This document shows positions 46,390 through 54,999 of a DNA stretch of 64,000 bases, one piece after another (the first letter of the stretch is position 1; the number at the start of each line of letters is the position of its first letter). The position numbers and the translations under genes were made by a program. Under the pieces are notes generated by a model. The model did not search any database and had not been told where the DNA came from. It saw only the letters and a program-made list of their open reading frames with translations. This DNA comes from Maylandia zebra. Lineage: Eukaryota > Chordata > Actinopteri > Cichliformes > Cichlidae. The stretch is from NCBI RefSeq assembly GCF_041146795.1, contig NC_135187.1:17987056-18051055 (forward strand), in the 5' to 3' direction.

Positions 46390-46672
46390 AGCAGGATTTA
46401 CAAAGAGGTCATACATAAATTTTTTTTTTTTTTTTTAAAGCACGTTATGTGAGAATCTTCATGACCTCGGTATTCTACCTACGTTATTACCAATCCAGCG
46501 CTTTTTGGCCGCTTAATAATGTTGTTTTTGGTCAAGATGATATCATTCACGAGGGATACATTTGACATATAATTCACAAATTATAGACCAACAAGTCATT
46601 TACTGCAGTTTAAATGCCGGTGTTTTAGGTTAACTGGTTATATTTGTTGACATTCCTCTGCGTGTTCCAGAT
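46390..46672. other. Intergenic space between tdp2 copy 2 and the BEL element
   Basis: A T18 run near 46419 is followed by AT-rich sequence without similarity to the other units. The last five bases, CAGAT (46668-46672), are the target-site duplication of the BEL/Pao insertion. Confidence 0.6.
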
Positions 46673-47158
46673 TGTAGCTGTCGCATTGAAATGTAATTAT
46701 TATGTGATTGCAATGTTCAAAATTTGGTGTTTAATCTGGACTCATGTTGTGTTGTCGCCACCTACTGGTGGGCCTGAGTGTGGCGCTTTGTGGTGTGCAT
46801 GCTTTGGGGTGAGGCTCAATTAAGCGCACGTGTCACCAGAGACTGAAGGCTCGAGCCAGAAAGAGAATGCTAGCCTGTGCAAAGGGTGGAAATATAGACG
46901 ATATGGACTACAATTGCTCATGAATGTTCAGTAGAAAGGCACACACGGTATGTTGGTGCATTTACTTTGTGTGTATGTTTTATTTGAGTTGTAATTTTTG
47001 TTCTGCTGATGTAATATCCGTGTTTTTCATTGATCATTTCACCATAGTTTTTCACGGTGTTTGCTGGTGAAAAGAAGATTAAAATACTGGCTGAACATCA
47101 GTTGGAGCATGGCCCTTTATTCTACTTCGAACATGAAAAACCTTCAGGAGCAGTTACA
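46673..47158 (+). repeat. BEL/Pao 5' LTR
   Basis: 486 bases, starting TGTAGCTGTCGC and ending GGAGCAGTTACA; practically identical to 53656-54141. Confidence 0.95.
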
Positions 47159-47421
47159 GTGAAAAACGTGGCCTGTTATGGAGCGAGCAGCCAGAGCCCT
47201 GCACGCCATTCTTCCAAGACGGCAGCCCATGTGGAAGAGTAGACTGTGAGTTCTTACATCAGCGAAACGTTTGAACTGCATAAAGAGATCTAAGAAAAGG
47301 CCAAAAAGAAAATTGTATGGTGTAGATATTGTACATTTGTTCATTTATTGAAAGTTTATTACTGTGCTGTTTGATATTTAAGGTAGTGTACTCTGGGTAA
47401 GTTTCCTTTTATTGTTCTAAG

Positions 47422-47712
47422 TTGTTGGTTCAAAACATTGTAATGGAGCAGAGTACACAAGAAACTCATATCCTTGAGCAAATACTTATAGCCTTAGAAG
47501 ATGAAAAGGCACAGTTAGAAAAGAAATTAGAAACTGAACTTGAAGATGCAGAAAGAGAAGAAGTTGAAGCACGCATAGGAGAAATTTATGGAGACCTTGA
47601 AATACACAAAATAGGGCTGCCTCAGCCATCATCTAAACCTGACGCAGAGGTGAGACGGACAGACCGTCAAAGGCAACTAACAGAAAAAATGCGTGAGTTT
47701 AAACAGAGATAA
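47422..47712 (+). CDS. Short ORF at the 5' end of the BEL/Pao element
   Basis: About 96 codons, strongly charged and probably coiled-coil (Glu/Lys-rich), between the 5' LTR and the long ORF. Its position and composition suit a Gag-leader region. No independent domain is recognised. Confidence 0.5.
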   Translation: MLVQNIVMEQSTQETHILEQILIALEDEKAQLEKKLETELEDAEREEVEARIGEIYGDLEIHKIGLPQPSSKPDAEVRRTDRQRQLTEKMREFKQR

Positions 47713-47732
47713 CAAGCAAAGAAAGAAAGTTT

Positions 47733-50700
47733 ATGTCAACATATTTAAACTTTAAGGCAGAAATTCAGCTCACTAGGTCCAAACTTAAAGAAGAATGTTC
47801 TAAAGCAGAATTAGCTGAAATGATCAAGTCAGTAGAAAAATGTGAGTTAGACCTACAGCAAGATTATGTAGCTTTACGTGCACTGACTACACCATCTCAA
47901 GATATGAGAAGAAAGATGGATAGCTGTACTTCAGTTTCTGCTGAGATGATGATACTTCTGAAAAGGCGTTACGCAGATGTTGACAAAGAGTTTGATGCAG
48001 GAGCTGTAAAAGAATCACTCCTTCAGTTACTCCAAAGAGAAGGTGCAGAATCAATTTATGGCTCAACTGTGTCTAGAGCTGGAAGAAATAGCCAGCACAG
48101 CCATAGTCAGCAAGGAAGTCATGTATCTGCAAGGAAAGCAGAGGCAGCAGCACGACTGGCATCAAAGCAAGCTGAAATAAACAGAGAAATGGAAATATCT
48201 GCCCGGAGAAAGGAGATATTAGCTCAACAAGAGCAATTGAAAATGTTGGAAAATCAAAGAGATCTTGAGGTCATTCAGGCAGAATACAATGTATATGCTG
48301 AAGAGGAATCAAAAATGAATGCTGAAATAAGAAATTGTGAAGTAAGGAGTACTTTGTCTTTCAGCCAGCTTCCTAAACCACTTAGCAGTCCCCCATGCAC
48401 CCAAGTTCCTCAGAGCACTGCACCTCCTCACTCTGAAGGTAAATTCATCCTGACCTCACAAAGTGTTCACGCCCCTCACTATGATACTCAAGTGGTGCCA
48501 AAAGAAAGTGAGCTCTCTCTGGTGCAGGCATTAAAAGAGTCCTTAGTAATGTCTAGACTCCCAGTGCCAGAGCCGTTTACATTTACAGGAGACCCACTTA
48601 AATTTGTTGAGTGGAGCACTTGCTTTAAGGCGCTTATCGAGACTAGCTGCACAGATTCAGCCCATAAGCTGTTCTACTTGAAGAAGTACATTGGTGGAGA
48701 AGCTCTCTGTGTTTTAGAAGGGACATTTTATCGAAGTGACGAGGAAGCTTACAAACAAGCTTGGGATGCTCTGAACAAACGCTATGGACACCCATTTGTA
48801 GTTCAAAGAGCCTTTAGGGGAAAACTAAGCAGTTGGCCAAAGATTGGTCCAAAGGAGTCACTTAAGTTGAGAGAGTTTAGTGATTTCCTCATTTCTTGTA
48901 AGAATGCTATGCCTCACGTCCAAGGCCTCAAGGTTTTAGATGATTGTGAAGAAAATCAAAAAATATTGCTGAAACTTCCTGACTGGGCCACAACCCGCTG
49001 GAATCGTTATGTCACAAAATTACTGGATGAAGAAAAGGCATATCCAGGGTTTGCAGAATTTGCAGACTTTGTGGCTGAAGAGGCGCGTATAGCATGTAAT
49101 CCTGTTTCTTCTCTGTTTGCCTTAAAAAACACATTTGAAAAACCTGAGAAAGAACAAAAACGTCTGAAGGCCAGTGTCCTGGTGACATCAGCAAATGGGT
49201 CTAAAGATGTGAAGAACACAACTCCAGTTCAGAGCCAAAGAAAATCAAAACCCAACCCTTCCTCAACTCAGAACAAACGGCAACTTGAATGTATCTGCTG
49301 CAAGCAAAATCATTTTATCTATAAATGTGCAAAGTTTACAGCAATGCCGCTTGAAGAAAAGAAACAGTTTATTAGGGACAACAATATGTGCTTTGCTTGT
49401 CTGCGAGTCGGCCACATTTCCAAAAACTGTCGACAGAGAGCAACATGTAATGTCTGCAGACGAAGCCACCCTTCTCCTCTCCATGAAGATCCTCCACTGG
49501 GAAATGAACCTGAACCACCATCAGAAGAGGAGAATGCAGCCACCGTATCGTGCAGTGTGAGAGTGGGCAACAATGATTGCACTTCAATGATCGTTCCAGT
49601 GTGGCTTTCTTCATCAGCGAAGAATCAAGAGACATTGGTTTATGCTCTGCTAGACACCCAAAGCAGCAACACATTTATTGACCAAGATATTTGTGAAAAG
49701 ATACAGGCAAGCAGGGAACCAGTGAAGCTAAAGCTGACAACAATGACTGACAGGTGTTCGATTGTACCTAGTCAAAGAGTGGATGGACTGAGGGTAAGAG
49801 GGTACAACTCAGAAAAGTACATTGACTTGCCACCAACCTACACTCAAGAGTACATTCCATTGGAGAAACACACTATTCCAACTCGAGAGACAGCAAAGAA
49901 GTGGCCCCATCTACTTAGCATTGCAAATGAAATGCCAGATCTCTTGGACTGTCCTATAGCTCTTCTCATCGGTTACGACTGTGCAAGAGCACTAAAGCCA
50001 AGGGAAGTCATACCAGGAAATGATTATGATCCCTATGCAATAAAGACAGACTTAGGGTGGAGTATCGTGGGAGCCATTAAGCCATGGAAAAGTTCGATGG
50101 AAGCAGCAGGGATCTGTCATCGTGTCACAGTAAAGGAGCTGCCATCTGTCACACCTGCTTCTGTGATTAAAGCACTTGAAATTGACTTTCTGGACACAAA
50201 CCATAAAGAAGGGAGTGTATCTCAAGAGGACATTCAGTTTCTAGAGATGCTGAATGAGAACATTCACTACAATGAGGAAGGCCATTTAGAAATGCCTCTG
50301 CCTTTTAGAGAACGCCCACAGCTTCCAAATAACAAGCAGCTTGCAATGTTTCGCTTGAAACGTTTAAAAGGAAAAATGGATAAGAACCCAAAGTACAAAG
50401 AAGACTACATCAAGTTCATGAATAGTGTCTTTAAAGATGGTGATGCAGAGGAAGCAGATGGCACATCAGGTAGTAACACATGGTACATTCCGCACCATGG
50501 CGTGTATCATCCCAGGAAGCCAGAGAAAATTCGAGTTGTTTTCGACTGCTCTGCTAAACACGAAGGCATCTCTTTAAATGACCACCTACTCACAGGCCCA
50601 GACTTGATTAATGCTCTGGCAGGGGTTTTGTGCAGATTTCGAGAGCATCAAATAGCAATTATGTGTGATGTGGAAAAAATGTTTCATCGCTTTCATGTCA

Positions 50701-53486
50701 ACCCAGAGGATCGAGACTTCTTAAGGTTTCTGTGGTGGAAGGACGGGAATACAGATACTGAGCCTAAGGAGTATCGCATGCGAGTGCACATTTTTGGAGC
50801 GGCATCATCACCGGGATGTGCTAACTATGGCATGAAGTATCTCGCCAGGGAACAAAAAAAGGACTACCCACTGGCAGCCAGATTCATTCACAAAAACTTT
50901 TATGTGGATGACGGGCTAATCAGCATTGATTCAGTCAGGGAAGCCAAGCAGCTGGTCTGTGAAGCACAAGAGGTCTGTGCAAAAGGGAAACTGCGCTTGC
51001 ACAAATTTGCATGCAACAACAAGGAGGTCATGAGCATTATCCCAGAAACAGAACGAGCCAGCAAGACCAAAGATGTAAACCTGAACTACTCTGTAATTCA
51101 AATGCAAAGTGTGCTGGGAGTAAAGTGGAACATAGAGGCTGACGTGTTCTCATTCAGTGTAGCCCTCAAAGAAAGGCCAGCCACACGCCGAGGAATTCTA
51201 GCAACAGTTGCTAGTGTGTATGACCCGTTAGGTTTTCTCTCACCCTACATTTTGACAGGAAAACAAGTACTCCAGGAAATGTGCAAACGCGGAGTGGGAT
51301 GGGATGATCCTATTCCTCCGGCACTAGAGACCAAATGGAAAGCATGGCTCGGTGACTTGGAGAATCTAAAAAGGATTGAAATACCAAGATGCCTTGTTCC
51401 TGAGAACTTCGGCAAGGTCAAAAAAATTGAGCTGCATCATTTTTCGGATGCAAGCAGCAGTGGCTATGGACAATGTTCATACATCAGGATTGTTGCTGAT
51501 AAGAACGTGCATTGTGCACTGGTCATGGGTAAAGCCAGAGTGGCACCCACAAGAATAATCACTATCCCACGCCTTGAGCTCACTGCAGCTGCAGTTTCTG
51601 CAGCTGTAAGTAACTTCCTCAGGTCAGAGCTCGAGCGGAAAATTGACGAGGAGTTTTTCTGGACAGATTCTAAAGTGACGCTTGGATACATAAAAAATGA
51701 TGCTCGTCGCTTTCATGTCTTTGTGGCAAATCGAGTTCAGAAAATAAGAGACTCTACTGATCCGAAGCAATGGTTTTACATTGAATCTGATCAAAATCCA
51801 GCTGATCACGCGTCTAGGGGCCTCAAGGTGGCAGATCTGCTAAGCTCAAATTGGCTCACTGGACCTAAATTCCTATGGGAAAGGGAAATTGTCACAAACC
51901 AACATTCCCCTGATCTTCTTGTTGGGGACCCAGAAGTAAAGGTCCTGAAAACAAATGCCCTTGAAGAAAACAGCTTTCTTGAGAGGTTCTCAAGATTTTC
52001 CAATTGGGATACAGCTCTTAACGTTGTGGCAAGAATTAAAAGACTTGCAAGGAGAGATAACTCAGGACCCATTAGTGTAAAAGAAAGACAAATGGCTGCC
52101 TTTGTACTCCTCCAGGCAGCACAGAGGGAAGCCTTTAAAGAAGAGCTCAAATGGTTCAGTCAAAACTCAGCTGGACTACCAAAAACTCATAAAATGTATC
52201 AACTTGATCCTATTTTGGTAGACAACCTGCTTAGGGTTGGAGGAAGGTTGAGAAAATCCTCAGCATCATTTGCATTGAATCATCCAGTAATCCTTCCAAA
52301 GGAAGGCATTGTCACACAACTCGTTCTTGACCACTGTCACAAGAAAACGCAACACCAAGGCCGAGGCCAAACTCTGAACAAACTCAGGGAAAGTGGCTAT
52401 TGGATCATAGGTGGCAGTAAGGTAGTGGCCAAATACATTAAAGGGTGTGTCAATTGTAGAAAAGTGCGTGGGCCAGCTGAAGAACAACGCATGGCTGACT
52501 TGCCATTTGACAGAGTGGATCCTTCGCCCCCATTCACCTACACTGGAGTTGATGTTTTCGGCCCCTTCTATACGAAACAAGGTCGAAAGGAATGGAAGAG
52601 GTATGGCCTTTTGTTTACGTGTTTAAGCTCGAGAGCCGCGCACATTGAGATGTTGGAGGATCTCTCCACTGACGCATTTATAAACGCTTTAAGATGCTTC
52701 ATAGCAATCAGAGGCACAGTCAGACAGATTCAATCTGACCAAGGGACAAATTTTGTCGGAGCTAAGAACGAGTTCAAGAAGGGTCTGTTGGAATTAGACA
52801 AGGAGATGATTTCTACTTATCTAGCTAAAAACCAGTGTGACTTTCAAATGAATGTTCCTGAAGCTAGTCACAGAGGAGGCATTTGGGAACGACAGATCCG
52901 CACTGTTAGGAATGTCATGAGTTCTGTCCTAGCCCAAGCCACAGGGAGGTTGGATGACACCTCATTGAGAACTTTCTTCTATGAGGCCATGTCAATTTTG
53001 AACCATCGTCCACTCACTACTGATACAATCAATGACCCCAACAGTGCTGAGCCTTTGACGCCTAATCATTTGCTCACAATGAAAGAGTCTGTGCCACTTC
53101 CGCCTCCTGGTAGATTTGTAAGAGAAGATTTGTACGCCAGGAAGAGGTGGCGGAGGGTGCAATATTTAACAGAGTTGTTCTGGAGCAGGTGGCGCAAGGA
53201 ATACCTAACCAGCATTAGTTTAAGACAACGATGGCATACTCCTAAACAAAATGTACAGGTTGGAGATGTAGTGATTTTAAAGGAGGACAATATTCCAAGA
53301 AATGAGTGGAAATTGGCAAGGGTGGTTGAAGCCAATGAAGATGATGATGGTTTAGTGCGGACGGTTAAGATCCAAATAGGGCAAAAGGATCTGGGAAAGA
53401 AAGGTGAACGTTTGAAACAAGTCTCTTTTCTTGAGAGACCAGTTCAGAAACTAGTGGTACTAGTTAAAGGGTCTAAACTACAGTGA
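47733..53486 (+). CDS. BEL/Pao Gag-Pol-type polyprotein ORF
   Basis: One ORF of 1917 codons. Parts in order: charged coiled-coil N terminus (to ~215); DUF1759 Gag-like region (~277-430); Cys/His zinc knuckles (~518-582); retropepsin-type aspartic protease around 640; Pao-type reverse transcriptase (~880-1130, with YVDD near 1056); RNase H-like region (~1234-1340); integrase zinc-binding domain (~1530-1575); integrase core (~1600-1740); C-terminal DUF5641 (~1800-1910). The order protease-RT-RNase H-integrase and the DUF1759/DUF5641 pair identify the BEL/Pao family. This is an element gene and not a host gene. Confidence 0.93.
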   Translation: MSTYLNFKAEIQLTRSKLKEECSKAELAEMIKSVEKCELDLQQDYVALRALTTPSQDMRRKMDSCTSVSAEMMILLKRRYADVDKEFDAGAVKESLLQLLQREGAESIYGSTVSRAGRNSQHSHSQQGSHVSARKAEAAARLASKQAEINREMEISARRKEILAQQEQLKMLENQRDLEVIQAEYNVYAEEESKMNAEIRNCEVRSTLSFSQLPKPLSSPPCTQVPQSTAPPHSEGKFILTSQSVHAPHYDTQVVPKESELSLVQALKESLVMSRLPVPEPFTFTGDPLKFVEWSTCFKALIETSCTDSAHKLFYLKKYIGGEALCVLEGTFYRSDEEAYKQAWDALNKRYGHPFVVQRAFRGKLSSWPKIGPKESLKLREFSDFLISCKNAMPHVQGLKVLDDCEENQKILLKLPDWATTRWNRYVTKLLDEEKAYPGFAEFADFVAEEARIACNPVSSLFALKNTFEKPEKEQKRLKASVLVTSANGSKDVKNTTPVQSQRKSKPNPSSTQNKRQLECICCKQNHFIYKCAKFTAMPLEEKKQFIRDNNMCFACLRVGHISKNCRQRATCNVCRRSHPSPLHEDPPLGNEPEPPSEEENAATVSCSVRVGNNDCTSMIVPVWLSSSAKNQETLVYALLDTQSSNTFIDQDICEKIQASREPVKLKLTTMTDRCSIVPSQRVDGLRVRGYNSEKYIDLPPTYTQEYIPLEKHTIPTRETAKKWPHLLSIANEMPDLLDCPIALLIGYDCARALKPREVIPGNDYDPYAIKTDLGWSIVGAIKPWKSSMEAAGICHRVTVKELPSVTPASVIKALEIDFLDTNHKEGSVSQEDIQFLEMLNENIHYNEEGHLEMPLPFRERPQLPNNKQLAMFRLKRLKGKMDKNPKYKEDYIKFMNSVFKDGDAEEADGTSGSNTWYIPHHGVYHPRKPEKIRVVFDCSAKHEGISLNDHLLTGPDLINALAGVLCRFREHQIAIMCDVEKMFHRFHVNPEDRDFLRFLWWKDGNTDTEPKEYRMRVHIFGAASSPGCANYGMKYLAREQKKDYPLAARFIHKNFYVDDGLISIDSVREAKQLVCEAQEVCAKGKLRLHKFACNNKEVMSIIPETERASKTKDVNLNYSVIQMQSVLGVKWNIEADVFSFSVALKERPATRRGILATVASVYDPLGFLSPYILTGKQVLQEMCKRGVGWDDPIPPALETKWKAWLGDLENLKRIEIPRCLVPENFGKVKKIELHHFSDASSSGYGQCSYIRIVADKNVHCALVMGKARVAPTRIITIPRLELTAAAVSAAVSNFLRSELERKIDEEFFWTDSKVTLGYIKNDARRFHVFVANRVQKIRDSTDPKQWFYIESDQNPADHASRGLKVADLLSSNWLTGPKFLWEREIVTNQHSPDLLVGDPEVKVLKTNALEENSFLERFSRFSNWDTALNVVARIKRLARRDNSGPISVKERQMAAFVLLQAAQREAFKEELKWFSQNSAGLPKTHKMYQLDPILVDNLLRVGGRLRKSSASFALNHPVILPKEGIVTQLVLDHCHKKTQHQGRGQTLNKLRESGYWIIGGSKVVAKYIKGCVNCRKVRGPAEEQRMADLPFDRVDPSPPFTYTGVDVFGPFYTKQGRKEWKRYGLLFTCLSSRAAHIEMLEDLSTDAFINALRCFIAIRGTVRQIQSDQGTNFVGAKNEFKKGLLELDKEMISTYLAKNQCDFQMNVPEASHRGGIWERQIRTVRNVMSSVLAQATGRLDDTSLRTFFYEAMSILNHRPLTTDTINDPNSAEPLTPNHLLTMKESVPLPPPGRFVREDLYARKRWRRVQYLTELFWSRWRKEYLTSISLRQRWHTPKQNVQVGDVVILKEDNIPRNEWKLARVVEANEDDDGLVRTVKIQIGQKDLGKKGERLKQVSFLERPVQKLVVLVKGSKLQ

Positions 53487-53655
53487 AGTAGTACAAGGGT
53501 TAAGAACACAAACATAATATGTGATCTATAAGTTTATTTAAGAAGTGTTTTTTTTGTAACATAAGTTGATGTTTGATTGTCAATTTATTAAAAATTACAG
53601 GATTTAATTTTGTTTAACACTTGTAAATAGAAATCCTTTGTAATTTTGGTGGCAG

Positions 53656-54141
53656 TGTAGCTGTCGCATTGAAATGTAATTATTATGTGATTGCAATGTT
53701 CAAAATTTGGTGTTTAATCTGGACTCATGTTGTGTTGTCGCCACCTACTGGTGGGCCTGAGTGTGGCGCTTTGTGGTGTGCATGCTTTGGGGTGAGGCTC
53801 AATTAAGTGCACGTGTCACCAGAGACTGAAGGCTCGAGCCAGAAAGAGAATGCTAGCCTGTGCAAAGGGTGGAAATATAGACGATATGGACTACAATTGC
53901 TCATGAATGTTCAGTAGAAAGGCACACACGGTATGTTGGTGCATTTACTTTGTGTGTATGTTTTATTTGAGTTGTAATTTTTGTTCTGCTGATGTAATAT
54001 CCGTGTTTTTCATTGATCATTTCACCATAGTTTTTCACGGTGTTTGCTGGTGAAAAGAAGATTAAAATACTGGCTGAACATCAGTTGGAGCATGGCCCTT
54101 TATTCTACTTCGAACATGAAAAACCTTCAGGAGCAGTTACA
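53656..54141 (+). repeat. BEL/Pao 3' LTR
   Basis: 486 bases, about one difference from the 5' LTR. It ends roughly 860 bases upstream of the start codon of tdp2 copy 3, so LTR promoter activity could reach that gene. Confidence 0.95.
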
Positions 54142-54240
54142 CAGATGTTGCATCCGTAGATTTGTCATTTTCACTGAATGGTTGTCTCTGTCGGCCAGTG
54201 TGCTGTTTAGTCAGGCGGTTTGCTCCTAACTGAACTGTGA

Positions 54241-54373
54241 GTATCACTAATTTACGTGGGTGTGTTTCCTGAATCAGCTGACCGAGCAAACAGGATACAT
54301 CCAGGTAAACTCGAAACTTTCGAGCTGATCCGTGGCATAGTGGAGAAACTGTCGACTTGTGATTTGCACAGAG
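54241..54373 (+). promoter_or_regulatory. Putative promoter / non-coding first exon of tdp2 copy 3
   Basis: Aligns with ~61985-62138 of the fourth unit (GTGGG(T/C)GTGTTTCCT(G/A)AATCAG..., then CACAGAG|GT). The shared CAGAG|GTA(T/C)GATAC looks like a conserved splice donor. Upstream homology is cut off by the BEL insertion. Confidence 0.5.
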
Positions 54374-54827
54374 GTATGATACTACGCTGAAGAATTTAAT
54401 TTCTTTTAGTTATTATTGTTATTTAAATCGTTTCAAATATGAAGAGGGTTAAAGAAGAAGAAGAACTAAAGAATTAATGAAACAACATGATTCAAGTGTA
54501 GGTTTAGTCTGCCTGCCTTAAAATCCACACGTACAGAATAGGAATTAGGCATTAGGGGGTTTGTAAATATGGATAGAGATTTCAAATAGTTTAGTAATTA
54601 TTTTTATATTATTTTCTGTATGTTTATTAAAGGTTATGCAAAATTGATAGAATGGGTGGAGCTAGAACATGTCAACATACTTTCAACCACATTTGTGTTG
54701 CAACCATACACACAAAGACACAAATAAACATACTGAGAAACTGCCTGGGTGTATTTGCAGCGAAGCTATTTTTTTTAAAGTTATAATAAATGAATAGAAA
54801 GCTTAACCTGTTGTGACCTTTCTTTTA

Positions 54828-54909
54828 GAGATCCTTGAGCTAACTTGTTGAAGCAGACATGGAGAGCGACTCTGAAACACAGTGGTGAAGATACTACTCC
54901 TGATGACTG
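54828..54909 (+). pseudogene. Relict tdp2 exon 2 in copy 3
   Basis: Same relict as in copy 2, here with acceptor (TTTTAG) and donor (CTG|GTAAGT) both kept, so it is probably spliced into the leader. Its ATG opens a 9-codon frame only (MESDSETQW, stop), which would act as an upstream ORF. Confidence 0.75.
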
Positions 54910-54999
54910 GTAAGTCTGCTGTCTGTTCTCCTACATGTGGTGAAGTTTGTTTATGACTCTTGTATTTTTCATTGACAGCTTCTATGAAAAATTTGCAGG

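Larger units (their letters stand above)
46673..54141 (+). mobile_element. BEL/Pao LTR retrotransposon, looks whole
   Basis: A 7469-bp element with two 486-bp LTRs (TGTAG...TTACA), flanked by a 5-bp target duplication CAGAT (46668-46672 and 54142-54146). One long ORF between them encodes the Gag-Pol parts typical of Pao-type elements. The LTRs differ at about one site in 486, so the insertion is young. There is no room for an envelope gene: about 170 bases separate the long ORF from the 3' LTR. It lies between tdp2 copies 2 and 3, in the same orientation as both. Confidence 0.95.

Noticed and set aside
51376-53335. Minus-strand and alternate-frame ORFs of 60-114 codons
   Set aside because: Shadows of the BEL/Pao Gag-Pol frame.
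53487-53655. Envelope gene in the BEL element
   Set aside because: Only about 170 bases separate the long ORF from the 3' LTR; no such gene fits.
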